This document shows, piece by piece, positions 35,701-45,746 of a stretch of DNA of 64,000 bases; position 1 is the first letter of the stretch; each line of letters opens with the position of its first letter. Origin of the DNA: Haematospirillum sp. H4485 (GTDB taxonomy: Bacteria > Pseudomonadota > Alphaproteobacteria > Rhodospirillales > Rhodospirillaceae); NCBI RefSeq assembly GCF_012102745.1, contig NZ_JAAVSY010000011.1:33976-97975 (forward strand), in the 5' to 3' direction. The notes under the pieces were generated by a model. It was not told the DNA's origin. It did not search any database and worked only from the letters and a program-made list of their open reading frames with translations. The position numbers and the translations under genes are program-made.

Positions 35701-38118
35701 ATGATGATGCCCCTGCTGATTCTGCCCCGCATCCTGCAATGGCGGCTGTTCCTGTCCTGGCTCTTCCTGCTTTGGGAACGTCTGTGGCAGGCCTTGTGGA
35801 TACCCTGGTCTGTCGTTCTCGGATTTATCGCCCTGTCCCTTCTGGGGGGGATACCGGCCTCCGGAACCGGTTGGCATCTGGTGTCGTTCATCCTGTTTCT
35901 GGTCATTCTTGTGTTTGCCTTGTGGTACGGGCTGTCCAGTTTTTGCTGTCCAGACATATGGGATGCCTTGCATCGCCTGGAGCGTGGGCATAAAGCCCGG
36001 CCTCTGACCGCCCTGTGTGATCGCCCGTTTGTTGTGCTTGATCCCGCAACACATGAACTTTGGCAGAGGCATCACCGGCAGATGCTGTTTGAAGCCGGGT
36101 TCTTGCAGGTATCCTGGCCTGCCCCCCATATCGCTGACCGTGATCCGCTTGCTGTCCGGGCGGTTCCTGTCCTGGCCCTGGCGGTTGGTCTGTTTGTCTC
36201 TGGCCACCAGTTCGCAGACCGTCTGTCTGCGGCTCTGACACCATCCTTGACCGGATCCATGAGTGCCGAGATCTGGATAACCCCCCCGGAGTATACCCGG
36301 TTGCCCTCTGTTCGCCGGGTTATGGATGGGGGCAGGCTTGATGTTCCGGATGGAAGTTCCCTTCTGGTCCTGGTTCATGGCCCCGGTCTGCCGACCGGAT
36401 ATCTTGGTGATACCCCTGTTCCTTTTGAGGACAGTGGTCATGATACAGCGCGCATGACTGCTCTTGTAACGGATGATGCCGGATCTGGTGTTGAACTCCG
36501 GATACGGCGCGGGCTGTGGTATAGCGCCAGGCAGCAGCTGGCCATTATTCCGGATGCGCCGCCGTCTGTTGCAGGAGGACCCCTTATCGCGGCCACGACA
36601 CCGGATGGTCCGGACCCCCGTCTTTCATTGCATGTTGCTGCGTCTGATGACTACGGCGTGACAGAGGCCCGCCTTGAGTTGCGTCGTCCGGGGGAGCAGG
36701 AAAGGGATGTGGACTTTGTTTCCCGTTCCTATCCGCTTCCTGTTCCCGGTTTGCCTTCGCCCCATGTTGATACCACCGTTCTGTTGGATCTTGCTGGGCA
36801 CCCCTGGGCCGGTCAGGATGTTGAGGTCAGGGTGTTGGTTTCTGACGGGGCCAGCCACACAGCAGCTTCAGACTGGTATGCAACGCATTTGCCAGAGCGG
36901 CAGTTCACGCATCCGGTCGCGGCCCTTCTGGCGTCGGCCCGCAAGGTTCTTTTCACGGGGTCACCTGCACAGAAAGCAGAGGTCTGGAGACGCCTTGATG
37001 ACTTGTCCCTCAGGCCGGATGATTTTGGTCATGATCCTGTAGTCTTTCTTGGGTTGCGGATTGCTGCGTTGCGTTTGTCACCTTCTTTTGCTGTGCATCC
37101 ACCTGGGTCTGTGGCTGATCTTCTCTGGAACCTGGCTTTGCGGATAGAGGATGGCACCATCGACAATGCACGAACCCAGCTGGAACAAGCCAGGCTGGAT
37201 CTTCTTAATGCGACAGGGGATCCCAAGGCGGTGGCGGATGCTATAAACGCGGTCCGTCGTGCCTTGGTATCCTTGTTACAGGATATCGTCGGTCGTGGTG
37301 GTGGATTGTCTCTGGATGAGCTTGATGCACTGGCGGACTCCCTTGGCCCAAATATTCAGGCCGGTGACCTTGCCCTGGAGAAAATGCTGGCTGAACTGGA
37401 AGAGCTGACCCGCCTGGGGGCACAGGATGCGGCACGTGCCCTGGCCGAGCATGTTGATGCTGTGCTCTCCGGATTACGGAATGCGCGCTTTTCGTCGGCA
37501 TCCGGCGAGCTGCGGGACATGAGGGATATCATGACCGGGTTTGACCGTCTTGTCCGGGGCCAGGAGCAACTTCTGGAAGATACCTTTTCCACAATGGCAG
37601 AGGGGACAGCCCTGCCGTCTGTAGCACGCCATTCCGGGTTCTGGACTTTCCCTGCTGCAGAGTTGGCGGGGCGGCAGGAAAGCTTGCGTGGTCAGTTGCG
37701 GGCACTGGGCGGGCAGGTCGGTCGGAAAACCGGTTCGGTTCCGGAATGGTTCGGTGTTGCCGGGGATCATATGGATACGGCATCCCGTGCGCTGGGTGAA
37801 TCCCGTCCTGATCTGGGACAGCAGGCTCAGGGGGAGGCATTGGATGCCCTGCGTCAGGCCCGTCGTGATGTTTCACAAACCATGATGCAGAACCTGGGGC
37901 AGACAATTGGCCTCTTGCCGGCTCCTGCGGGGGCAGGGGGGCTGGATCCGGCAGGACGTCCCGGTGAAGGCATGACCCTTCATGGTGAGAAGGTCCCGAC
38001 CAAACCGGAACGCACCCGGGCGCGTGACCTTCTGCAGGAGCTGCGACGGCGTGCTGCCGAGGGCAATCTGGATCGTCAGGAGCAGGATTATCTGCAGCGC
38101 CTGATCCGGATGTTCTGA
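35701..38118 (+). CDS. TIGR02302/DUF4175 family membrane protein
   Basis: The 805-residue protein has two N-terminal hydrophobic helices (about 12-75), a third near 155-175, then a long periplasmic-type region with ITPPEYTR, an Ig-like segment (ISADDYGVTEARLELRRP-type) and a C-terminal coiled-coil part with many Gln, Asp and Leu. This order is characteristic of the TIGR02302/DUF4175 family of alphaproteobacteria, whose role is unknown. Closely spaced after the response regulator gene. The RppH gene on the other strand ends 13 bp away. Confidence 0.85.
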   Translation: MMMPLLILPRILQWRLFLSWLFLLWERLWQALWIPWSVVLGFIALSLLGGIPASGTGWHLVSFILFLVILVFALWYGLSSFCCPDIWDALHRLERGHKARPLTALCDRPFVVLDPATHELWQRHHRQMLFEAGFLQVSWPAPHIADRDPLAVRAVPVLALAVGLFVSGHQFADRLSAALTPSLTGSMSAEIWITPPEYTRLPSVRRVMDGGRLDVPDGSSLLVLVHGPGLPTGYLGDTPVPFEDSGHDTARMTALVTDDAGSGVELRIRRGLWYSARQQLAIIPDAPPSVAGGPLIAATTPDGPDPRLSLHVAASDDYGVTEARLELRRPGEQERDVDFVSRSYPLPVPGLPSPHVDTTVLLDLAGHPWAGQDVEVRVLVSDGASHTAASDWYATHLPERQFTHPVAALLASARKVLFTGSPAQKAEVWRRLDDLSLRPDDFGHDPVVFLGLRIAALRLSPSFAVHPPGSVADLLWNLALRIEDGTIDNARTQLEQARLDLLNATGDPKAVADAINAVRRALVSLLQDIVGRGGGLSLDELDALADSLGPNIQAGDLALEKMLAELEELTRLGAQDAARALAEHVDAVLSGLRNARFSSASGELRDMRDIMTGFDRLVRGQEQLLEDTFSTMAEGTALPSVARHSGFWTFPAAELAGRQESLRGQLRALGGQVGRKTGSVPEWFGVAGDHMDTASRALGESRPDLGQQAQGEALDALRQARRDVSQTMMQNLGQTIGLLPAPAGAGGLDPAGRPGEGMTLHGEKVPTKPERTRARDLLQELRRRAAEGNLDRQEQDYLQRLIRMF

Positions 38119-38131
38119 CGTCTCTCCGGGA

Positions 38132-38611
38132 TCAGGCCAGGTGCGGGGCAAATGCGGCGCAGACTTGGCGATAGATGGCTTGCTTGAAGGGTACAACAAG
38201 GTCGGGGACATCGCGAAGCGGCACCCATCGCCAGTCTGAAAATTCAGGGTGTTCCGTATCCAGACAAATGTCACGGTCGTGTCCTGTGAAGCGCATCAGG
38301 AACCATTTTTGTTCCTGCCCCCGCCAGCGCCCTTTCCAGACCTTTCCGATCAAGTCATCGGGTAGGTCATAGCGTACCCACTCTTCCATCTCCGCAATGA
38401 TTTCCGCCTTGTTGGTACTAATTTCTTCCTTCAGTTCGCGCAGGGCTGCGTCCCGTGGGTCTTCACCGCGATCTATGCCTCCCTGCGGCATTTGCCAAGC
38501 GTTTTGCTCCGTATCCAGGCGCCGTGCGACAAAAACCTCGTTGCGCTGGTTTACAAGCATGATGCCCGCACAGGGACGCCAGGGGAGATCTGTTTTCAGG
38601 GACGGGGTCAT
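38132..38611 (-). CDS. rppH: RNA 5'-pyrophosphohydrolase
   Basis: The 159-residue Nudix hydrolase has the Nudix box as GGIDRGEDPRDAALRELKEE and the RppH-specific start LPWRPCAGIMLVNQRNEVFV plus WQMPQGG. RppH removes pyrophosphate from mRNA 5' ends and starts decay; the alternative is diadenosine polyphosphate hydrolase (same family). It is the last gene of the gpmI-envC-ctpA-yibQ-rppH run. Confidence 0.94.
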   Translation of the reverse strand: MTPSLKTDLPWRPCAGIMLVNQRNEVFVARRLDTEQNAWQMPQGGIDRGEDPRDAALRELKEEISTNKAEIIAEMEEWVRYDLPDDLIGKVWKGRWRGQEQKWFLMRFTGHDRDICLDTEHPEFSDWRWVPLRDVPDLVVPFKQAIYRQVCAAFAPHLA

Positions 38612-38655
38612 CAGTGGTCAACACCCTTAAGGGGGGCAAAAGATGGACGACCCTA

Positions 38656-40623
38656 TCAGCTTGCCGACGTGTTGACCACAGCGGTTGCGGGAACCAGCCG
38701 GGTTCCGTTGGTTGCCAGCCCTTTGTTCCAAGCCATCAGGCGTTCGAAGGTCAGGGGGGACGGGAACAGGACAACCAGCGCCGTGCCGCGTGTCTTGGCC
38801 ATGTGGGCGGCATATTCAAGGCGTGCATCGACAGAAGAACGCCAGGAACGGGCTTCTATGGTCAGGTCAGAGACCGCTACAGGGCCTGTATCCTTGCGAT
38901 AGCCGGACAGATTGCCCTTCTTGTCAGCGCCGTCTGTGGCAGGGGGCATGCCAGCCTGAATGTACAGGATCCCGGATTTCCCCAGAGCATCGAGAACGGC
39001 CTGCATCGGCAGGCCCGAGCCGGTAAAGTGACCGGGACGTCCCAGAAGCCCGACGTATCCCCCAGCCTTGCCCATGACCATCTCCAGACGCGTCAGGTTT
39101 TCGGACGGTGGCAGCGCTGTCAGCAGACCAAGGGGACCGGGGTCTGCCGAAGGAAAGGTCTGCTCTTCCATGGGGAGATCCAGCATGACCTCGTGCCCAT
39201 AGGAGCGAGCCCGCTGCACCAGGTTCTCAAGCTGCGGGGCATAGGGGCTGAACGAGAGCGTAATGTCAGGCGGCAGTTTGGTGATGGCTGTTTCCGTCGC
39301 TTCCGGGTGTAGGCCAAGCCCCCCGATCACAACCCCGATCTTGGGTCCCTTGGTGTCGGGTGCAGGTCTGCGATAAACCTTCCACGGCATTTTTCCCTCG
39401 CTGCTGATCATGGGGAGGGAGCCGAAGCGGGATGTCCTGATCAGGCTTGGATCCGGTGCGGGTTCCAGTCCTTTCGGATCGCCCTTGTTTACCGGAATGG
39501 CCGCATAGCTTGGCATCGCCTGTCCTGGTTTGCGGGGTTCCGGAAGAACCGGGTCCCGGAATGGAGGCAGTCCGGCAATAACCGTAGTCTTTGCGGGCTC
39601 GGGTGCTTTTGGTGCAGCAGGAGGGGGCTGTGCTGTTTCAACAGCCGGTGCGGCGGCTGTTTCGTTCGGGGGTGGAGGTGTGGGTTCGGCTGGTTTATCG
39701 GCAGACTCAGTCTTTCCAGCCTCTGTTGTCTGTGCAGGGGGTGGGGGCGCAGCCTGATCTGTCGGCAGCGGTTGTGTTCCGTCCCCGGCCAGCCATGGAC
39801 GTCGGTTCTTGGAGCGTTCTGCGGATGGATCCGATGCGCCCTCGGCCAGTTTTGGCTCTGGAAGCGGTTCCGGATTGGCTGGTGGAGGGGGAGGCATCAT
39901 GAGGCTGATCTTGTCGCCCGATGCCATAGGCTCTGGCGCAGGGACAGCAACAGCTTCACCCTTTTCATTGATGACAACCAGCCCGGGGTCAACCTCCGGC
40001 GGAAGTGGTTTTGGCTGCATGAACCACCACAAAGCTCCACCTCCCCCGCCTAGAAGCAGTATGGCCAGAACGGACCCGACCAGGGCCTGCTTCCTCTGGC
40101 GATTGCGCCAGTCCTGCTCTGCCCTGTCCGGGCCAGACAGGACCGGTGGTAAATCAAAGTCATCCAGATCGGGGCCGCCACCTTCATCCTCAATGCCGGC
40201 GCCATCATCCATGCCTGCGGCTTCGTCGTCAGGCATCACGGCATCAGCTGGAGATGGACCAGGAGCCGCAGCAGAACCCGGTGCTGCTGCGGCTCCATCA
40301 TCCCCGGATGTTTCCGGAGGGGGGAGATCAGCAACTTCCGAGGCAATCAGGGCCAGAAGGGCAGGGTTGTCAAGGGGATCAGCCCCTTCACCCGCTGTGT
40401 TGGCCTCATCCCCCTTGCTGCCCTTTTTTCCCTTTTTTTTCTTTTTTCCCTTACCCAGAATTTTGTCCAGAAGGCCAGGCTTCGGCTTCTTTTCCTCTTC
40501 GATACGCCGTACTTCTGACTCCGGTATTTCTTCCGGCTCCGGGCGAAATGGCAGATCCTCCTCGCCAGAACTGTCTGCCGATTCCTTTTTGCCGCCGAAC
40601 AGCGATTTCAACGAAAACGCCAC
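38656..40623 (-). CDS. Divergent polysaccharide deacetylase family protein (YibQ type)
   Basis: The 655-residue protein has a charged N-terminus (KKKKKGKKG run near residue 60), one transmembrane helix (about 187-207), a long Pro/Ala-rich linker, and a C-terminal NodB-like barrel (about 420-645) with IGVVIGGLGLHPEATETAI, ITLSFSPYAPQ, YGHEVMLDLPMEE and GLLGRPGHFTGS. Family members lack most metal ligands of true deacetylases and are linked to EnvC and CtpA in the envelope. The start codon is GTG (40621-40623). The linker in this copy is unusually long. Confidence 0.85.
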   Translation of the reverse strand: MAFSLKSLFGGKKESADSSGEEDLPFRPEPEEIPESEVRRIEEEKKPKPGLLDKILGKGKKKKKGKKGSKGDEANTAGEGADPLDNPALLALIASEVADLPPPETSGDDGAAAAPGSAAAPGPSPADAVMPDDEAAGMDDGAGIEDEGGGPDLDDFDLPPVLSGPDRAEQDWRNRQRKQALVGSVLAILLLGGGGGALWWFMQPKPLPPEVDPGLVVINEKGEAVAVPAPEPMASGDKISLMMPPPPPANPEPLPEPKLAEGASDPSAERSKNRRPWLAGDGTQPLPTDQAAPPPPAQTTEAGKTESADKPAEPTPPPPNETAAAPAVETAQPPPAAPKAPEPAKTTVIAGLPPFRDPVLPEPRKPGQAMPSYAAIPVNKGDPKGLEPAPDPSLIRTSRFGSLPMISSEGKMPWKVYRRPAPDTKGPKIGVVIGGLGLHPEATETAITKLPPDITLSFSPYAPQLENLVQRARSYGHEVMLDLPMEEQTFPSADPGPLGLLTALPPSENLTRLEMVMGKAGGYVGLLGRPGHFTGSGLPMQAVLDALGKSGILYIQAGMPPATDGADKKGNLSGYRKDTGPVAVSDLTIEARSWRSSVDARLEYAAHMAKTRGTALVVLFPSPLTFERLMAWNKGLATNGTRLVPATAVVNTSAS

Positions 40624-40721
40624 GCCATTCCCCAGAAGTCAGGACTCCGGGCAAGAGTAGCCCGACGTCAAACAGTAATCAGATAACCCCTAACGAAATC
40701 CTTACTGCCCGGCATTACAGG

Positions 40722-42068
40722 CTATTGGAGCCGTGTTTGTTTCTGACGTTCGAGTGCAACCCCTCTCAGGATATCCAGGGCCCGTGCCAGCTGCAGGTCT
40801 TCCTCGGGTTTGCCTTGGGCTACGCCGACGTGGGGAGCTGCCTGCCCTGCTTTCTCATCCGCCAGGTCCGGCTGTGATGTCGAGCGCTTGCTTCTGTTGA
40901 CCTTCTCATCCGGGTTGCTGAGTGCATTGGGCAGATCGGCCTCACTGCGGCTGCGAACCGGGTGGGAGCTGGCGTTGACCTCGATATCAGGCTCGATCCC
41001 GACGGCCTGGATCGAACGGCCGGAGGGGGTAAAGTAACGCGCGGTTGTCAGGCGCATGGCGCCGTGCCCGGCCAGCGGAATGACCGTCTGGACCGATCCC
41101 TTTCCGAAGCTGCGGGTTCCGACCACGATGGCCCTGTGATGGTCCTGCAGGGCCCCGGCAACGATTTCCGAGGATGAGGCAGAGCCATCATTGATCAGGA
41201 CCACCATGGGAAGCCCCCCGGTCAGGTCGCCCTTCTGCGCATTATAGCGTTGGGTATCATCACTCCGGCGCGACCGGGTAGAGACAATTTCGCCGGAATC
41301 AAGGAAAGCATCCGATACGGCGATAGCCTGGTCAAAAAGGCCGCCAGGGTTATTGCGAAGATCCAGCACAAAGCCACGGATTTTGTCCGGGCCGATATCC
41401 TTGTTAAGTTTCTCGATCCCATCCCGCATGGCATCAAATGTTTTTTCGTTGAAGGCTGTCAGGCGAATGTAGCCAATATCACCTTCTGCCTTGGCGCGAG
41501 CCGAACGGATCTTGATAACATCACGAACCAGTTTGACCTCGAATGGGTCACGTCCCTCCCGGCGTATGGTCAGCACAATTTCACTGCCTGCCTTGCCGCG
41601 CATATGCTCGACAGCATCCTGAAGAGTCATGCCCAGGACCTGTTTGTCATCAAGGCGTATGATATAGTCACCCGGCTTCAACCCCGCCCGGAAAGCCGGT
41701 GTGTCATCAATGGGAGAGACAACCTTGACCAGGCCATTCTCCATCGATACCTCGATTCCTAGGCCGCCAAATTCCCCCCGTGTCTGGGTCTGCATGTCAC
41801 GGAAGCTTTCGGCATTCAGGTAGGACGAATGAGGGTCAAGGCTGGTCAGCATACCGTTGATGGCGGATTCCACCAGCTGCTGGTCAGTGACATCCTCGAC
41901 GTAATCGCGTCGTACACGTTCGAAGACGGTGCCGAACAGATCAAGCAGACGATAGGTTGATGCGTCGGCTTTAGCCTGTGCCTGCAACGAGGGGAAGACC
42001 AGCGTCACCCCCACAGGCAGGGACAGAACCAGGACGGCCAACGCCGCAATAAGGGACTTCCGCATCAT
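40722..42068 (-). CDS. ctpA: C-terminal processing peptidase (S41 family)
   Basis: The 448-residue protein has a signal or anchor helix, a PDZ domain (about 98-185; GGLGIEVSMENGLVKVVSP) and the S41 protease core with the serine in DGSASSSEIVAG (about 294-304) and the lysine in SFGKGSVQT (Lys323), forming a Ser-Lys dyad. It cleaves periplasmic or outer-membrane proteins from their C-termini. It sits between envC and the YibQ-like gene, as in most alphaproteobacteria. Confidence 0.94.
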   Translation of the reverse strand: MMRKSLIAALAVLVLSLPVGVTLVFPSLQAQAKADASTYRLLDLFGTVFERVRRDYVEDVTDQQLVESAINGMLTSLDPHSSYLNAESFRDMQTQTRGEFGGLGIEVSMENGLVKVVSPIDDTPAFRAGLKPGDYIIRLDDKQVLGMTLQDAVEHMRGKAGSEIVLTIRREGRDPFEVKLVRDVIKIRSARAKAEGDIGYIRLTAFNEKTFDAMRDGIEKLNKDIGPDKIRGFVLDLRNNPGGLFDQAIAVSDAFLDSGEIVSTRSRRSDDTQRYNAQKGDLTGGLPMVVLINDGSASSSEIVAGALQDHHRAIVVGTRSFGKGSVQTVIPLAGHGAMRLTTARYFTPSGRSIQAVGIEPDIEVNASSHPVRSRSEADLPNALSNPDEKVNRSKRSTSQPDLADEKAGQAAPHVGVAQGKPEEDLQLARALDILRGVALERQKQTRLQ

Positions 42069-42077
42069 CAGCCAGTT

Positions 42078-43268
42078 CTAACCTTTACGAGCAGAGAGCC
42101 AGGGGAGGGGGTTTACCGGTTGCCCATCCCGGCGTAATTCCACATAAAGCCGCGTACCGTCACCCGGCCCCATGATACCGACCGGTTCTCCCGAGCGCAG
42201 GCTCTGACCAACAACGGCATCGATACGGGACATACCGGACAGAAGGACATGATAGCCACCGCTATGCTCCATGATCAAGAGGAGCCCGTATCCCCTGAAC
42301 GGTCCGGCAAAGGCAACTGTTCCTGTAGCCGGGGCAGTTACCTGTGCTCCGGGGCGTGTCCGGATGGTCACACCACGTGCACTCAGACCTTCTTCTGTTT
42401 CTTCGCCGTAGCGCATCACAATTTGTCCGCGCGCCGGCAAGGCCATTGTGCCGCGCTGACTTTCCAGTGACGGGCCGGGTTCAGGTGACGGTGCGGGCGG
42501 TTTTGGCATGGCCAGCCGGGCCAGCCGTTTTGTTTCCGCTTCCCGTTTGCGCCGGTCTTCCTCCAGTTTTGCCAGAAGATCTCTCAGATCCCCGGCATTC
42601 CGGGCCAGTTGCTCGGCGCGACTGGCGGCAGCCTTGCGCTCGGCTTCAGTGCTTTCGGCCAGTTTTGCCTTGCGTGCGTAGAGTGTTGCCAGTCGGGCAT
42701 GTTGACGGTCCAGCTTGGTCAGTGCTGTGGCCAGTTCGGCGCGTCGGGTAGACAATTCACGCCGGATGGTCGACAGACCTGCAAGTTCTTTCCGCAGGGA
42801 CCCCGCTTTTTTCTGGAGTTCGGGAATAACGGCGCGCAGCAGGATAGCGCTTCGAATCGTATCGTCATGGTGGCCGGGTTGCAGGACCAGAACTTCCGGT
42901 GGGCGTATGGCCAGACGTTCCAGGCCGCCCAGAACGGTTGCCATCTGGCTTTCGCGGTCTCCCAAGTGTGCCTGAAGATCTTTCTCTTTCTGACCCAGGT
43001 CACGAACGCGCCGTTCCAGAGCCGAGAGCAGTTCTTCGTTGTCCTGTGCCGAACGGGCGGCGGCAACGATTTCTTCGCGCAGCGTTTCCAGTTCCTTTCC
43101 CAGTCCGCTGGCTTTTTCGCCCAACTGTTTTTCACGATCCCGGCTTTCCTGAAGCTGTTTTTCCAGCTTCTTCAGTTCTTTTTCGGATGCAGAAGGCGAT
43201 GCAGCCCCGGTCGGCGGGGCTGTTGCGCACAGGACAGCAAAGACGAGCAGTATACGAAAAACCAGCAT
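42078..43268 (-). CDS. envC: Murein hydrolase activator EnvC family protein
   Basis: The 396-residue protein has a signal peptide, a long coiled coil (about residues 30-245, with many KLEKQLQESRDREKQ-type heptads) and a C-terminal LytM/M23 domain. In the LytM domain the usual HxH metal motif is RLYVELR, so the histidine is tyrosine and the domain should not bind zinc. EnvC proteins activate amidases at division without cutting murein themselves. ATG 43268 begins the signal; the longer frame overlaps gpmI. Next to ctpA. Confidence 0.92.
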   Translation of the reverse strand: MLVFRILLVFAVLCATAPPTGAASPSASEKELKKLEKQLQESRDREKQLGEKASGLGKELETLREEIVAAARSAQDNEELLSALERRVRDLGQKEKDLQAHLGDRESQMATVLGGLERLAIRPPEVLVLQPGHHDDTIRSAILLRAVIPELQKKAGSLRKELAGLSTIRRELSTRRAELATALTKLDRQHARLATLYARKAKLAESTEAERKAAASRAEQLARNAGDLRDLLAKLEEDRRKREAETKRLARLAMPKPPAPSPEPGPSLESQRGTMALPARGQIVMRYGEETEEGLSARGVTIRTRPGAQVTAPATGTVAFAGPFRGYGLLLIMEHSGGYHVLLSGMSRIDAVVGQSLRSGEPVGIMGPGDGTRLYVELRRDGQPVNPLPWLSARKG

Positions 43269-43293
43269 GACCTCCCGGACCGGGCTATGTCTC

Positions 43294-44877
43294 TCAGCCA
43301 AAAGCCACAGAGCCCCGTGTCGCGTTGGTTGCCTCCTGGTCAAGCAGGCAGCGTCCGGTCATGGCAGCGGGTTGGGGTAGCCCCATCAACGCAAGGACCG
43401 TGGGAGCCAGGTCGGACAGCCTGCCATCACGAAGCCGGGTCACAGCCTTTGGCCCGTTCACCAAGAGAGCGTGAACCTTGCCGACAGTATGCTGGGTATA
43501 AGGCTCTCCGGTTTCAGGATCTTTCATCAATTCTGCGTTACCGTGATCAGCCGTGACAATCATGGTTCCCCCGCTGTCACGGATGGCCTGCTCCAGGCGG
43601 CCCAGCCCGTCATCAACAGCTTCGGCAGCTTTGATGGCGGCTTCCAGGATACCTGTATGTCCCACCATGTCTCCATTGGCATAATTGACGACGATCAGGT
43701 CATAGCGTCCTGAACGGATGGCCTCTTCCAGATGACGTGTGACCTCCGGTGCAGACATTTCCGGCTGCAGGTCATAGGTGGCAACCTTGGGGCTGGGAAC
43801 CAGGATACGGTCCTCACCGGGATACACGGTTTCTTCGCCCCCGTTGAGGAAGAACGTCACGTGGGCATATTTCTCCGTTTCGGCAATGCGGAGCTGTGCC
43901 AACCCGGCGCGCGAAATGACCTCCCCAAGGATGTCGGACAGGGGTTCGGGCGGGAACAGGGTATCCATGAAGGCGGTATGGGCCCTGGAATATTCGGTCA
44001 TACCCAGTGCAGCCGAGAAAGCGGGGCCATTCCCGCGGCTGAAACCATCAAACCCCGGATCCAGAAGGGCCCGCGTTATCTCCCGTGCCCGGTCAGCCCG
44101 GAAATTGGCCACCAGAATCCCGTCGCCATCCTTCATGCCTGCATAGTTGCCCAGAACACACGGGCGCACAAACTCGTCACCGACAGCGGCGGCATACGAT
44201 GCATCCAGCGCGGCGACAGCATTGGGAGCACGCTCGCCCTTTGCGTATACCATCGCGTCGTATGCCAGCTGTACACGGTCCCAGCGGTTGTCGCGGTCCA
44301 TGGCGTAGTAACGCCCGCCCAGTGTTGCAAGGGAAAGGTTGGGGACGTCACGGGTTTTGGTCAGGAATGCTTCGATGAAACCGCGTGCGGAACGGGGTGG
44401 CGTATCCCTTCCATCCGTGAAAATGTGCAGGCAGACCTTCAGTCCTTCTGCTCCCAGTGTTGCGGCAAGGGCTGCCATGTGATCCTGATGGCTGTGCACA
44501 CCGCCGGGAGAGAGAAGCCCCATCAGGTGAACGGTTCCACTCCCCTGGCGAACCTTGCTGACAAAGCGACCGAAAGACTCCATGTGGCCAAGGCCGTTGT
44601 CTGCAACACAGGCATCAATGCGGGGCAGATCCTGCATCACGATCCGCCCGGCACCAATGTTCATATGCCCGACTTCCGAGTTGCCCATCTGGCCGTCCGG
44701 CAGGCCAACATCAAGCCCCGAAGTTTCCAGAAGACTGCCGGGACATTCCGCCAGCATCCGGTCCCATACCGGCGTATGAGCCAGGGCGATGGCATTGTTG
44801 TCACGCTCGGGCCGGTACCCCCAGCCATCAAGGATGCATAGAACAACAGGACGGCCGGGGCGAGAGGGAGATGTCAT
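43294..44877 (-). CDS. gpmI: 2,3-bisphosphoglycerate-independent phosphoglycerate mutase
   Basis: The 527-residue enzyme interconverts 3- and 2-phosphoglycerate with two manganese ions. LCILDGWG, the phosphorylated serine in QMGNSEVGHMNIGAGR, DGRDTPPRSA, NFRADRAREI, ANGDMVGHTG and TADHGNAELM are all present. ATG 44877 is chosen since MTSPSRPGRPVVLCILDGWG is the typical start. It heads the envelope cluster. Confidence 0.96.
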   Translation of the reverse strand: MTSPSRPGRPVVLCILDGWGYRPERDNNAIALAHTPVWDRMLAECPGSLLETSGLDVGLPDGQMGNSEVGHMNIGAGRIVMQDLPRIDACVADNGLGHMESFGRFVSKVRQGSGTVHLMGLLSPGGVHSHQDHMAALAATLGAEGLKVCLHIFTDGRDTPPRSARGFIEAFLTKTRDVPNLSLATLGGRYYAMDRDNRWDRVQLAYDAMVYAKGERAPNAVAALDASYAAAVGDEFVRPCVLGNYAGMKDGDGILVANFRADRAREITRALLDPGFDGFSRGNGPAFSAALGMTEYSRAHTAFMDTLFPPEPLSDILGEVISRAGLAQLRIAETEKYAHVTFFLNGGEETVYPGEDRILVPSPKVATYDLQPEMSAPEVTRHLEEAIRSGRYDLIVVNYANGDMVGHTGILEAAIKAAEAVDDGLGRLEQAIRDSGGTMIVTADHGNAELMKDPETGEPYTQHTVGKVHALLVNGPKAVTRLRDGRLSDLAPTVLALMGLPQPAAMTGRCLLDQEATNATRGSVAFG

Positions 44878-44977
44878 GGCAGAAACTCGTACTTTCCGGA
44901 TCAACTGAGGACACGCCGGGACTATAGGCCAAAGTGTGCAGAAAGCGAATATTCCTGAGACAATCTGTATTAAAGGA

Positions 44978-45466
44978 TCAGGATGTTGCGCCGTCTGCCG
45001 GGGCCATTTGTGACTGGATATAGTTCTGTAGACCGACCTTTTCCAGAAGGGAAATCTGGGTCTCCAGATAGTCTATATGCTCTTCGGTGGCATCGAGGAT
45101 TTCTTTCAGCTTCTCACGCGAAATGAAGTCACGCGCTTTCTCGCAGGCGACAATGGCATCCACAACATCGTTGCGGGCGCCGTGCTCCAGTTTCAGGTCA
45201 TTTGCAAGAATCTCCGCAACATTCTCCCCGATCATCAACTTGCCCAGGTCCTGCAGGTTCGGAAGTCCTTCCAGAAAAAGGATCCGCTTTACCATCCAGT
45301 CGGCATGGTGCATTTCCTCCACCGACTCCTGGTACTCATGCTGCCCCAGGCGCTCCAGCCCCTGGTCCTGTAGCATGCGTGCGTGAAGGAAGTACTGGTT
45401 GATGGCTGTCAGTTCGTTTCTCAAGACCTTGTTCAGGTGCTTGATGATCTCTTTGTCGCCCTTCAT
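44978..45466 (-). CDS. bfr: Bacterioferritin
   Basis: The 162-residue protein starts [15 protein letters not shown] and aligns without gaps to E. coli Bfr through residue 130. Ferroxidase ligands Glu18, Glu51, His54, Glu94 and His130 are present, as are Tyr25 and the haem ligand Met52. Residue 127, normally a glutamate ligand, is threonine (ATEEHID). It stores iron as a 24-mer in the cytoplasm. bfd lies just upstream on the same strand, which would supply electrons for iron release. An altered site may mean it works with a second subunit type. Confidence 0.94.
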   Translation of the reverse strand: MKGDKEIIKHLNKVLRNELTAINQYFLHARMLQDQGLERLGQHEYQESVEEMHHADWMVKRILFLEGLPNLQDLGKLMIGENVAEILANDLKLEHGARNDVVDAIVACEKARDFISREKLKEILDATEEHIDYLETQISLLEKVGLQNYIQSQMAPADGATS

Positions 45467-45557
45467 GGTGCTCTCCACAGCAAAGATTCCCGTCGCCGCG
45501 AATACTACTGCCGGAGAACATGTTTTTCCAGTTTTTGGAATAACTTGAGAAGCGTTC

Positions 45558-45746
45558 TCATGATGCCCTTGGCATCGGCGTTTGTTGCTTTCCTTCGTCC
45601 AGGATCACTCTCATGCAGTCTATGCACTTGCCGCACCGGGGTTGCAGCCCGTGTGCGCGGAAGACCTGGGAGGGGGTTCTGGCACCTGAATCCCGTGCGG
45701 TCCGCACATCGCGACATTTCAGGTCATTACAAAGGCACACATACAT
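45558..45746 (-). CDS. bfd: Bacterioferritin-associated ferredoxin
   Basis: The 62-residue protein begins MYVCLCND and has the four cysteines (CxC at 4 and 6, then CGKC at 38 and 41) that hold the [2Fe-2S] cluster of BFD-like ferredoxins. It reduces the haem of bacterioferritin so stored iron is released. It is 91 bp upstream of bfr. A larger overlapping frame on the same strand lacks these motifs and is a shadow. Confidence 0.88.
   Translation of the reverse strand: MYVCLCNDLKCRDVRTARDSGARTPSQVFRAHGLQPRCGKCIDCMRVILDEGKQQTPMPRAS

Noticed and set aside
39809..40660. 283-residue frame opposite the YibQ-like gene
   Set aside because: Ser/Pro/Gly low-complexity mirror of the other gene's linker.
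43732..44841. 369-residue frame antisense to gpmI
   Set aside because: Opposite strand is a full-length phosphoglycerate mutase; low-complexity, no RBS.
45505..45717. 70-residue frame overlapping bfd
   Set aside because: The bfd frame has the four cluster cysteines; this one does not.
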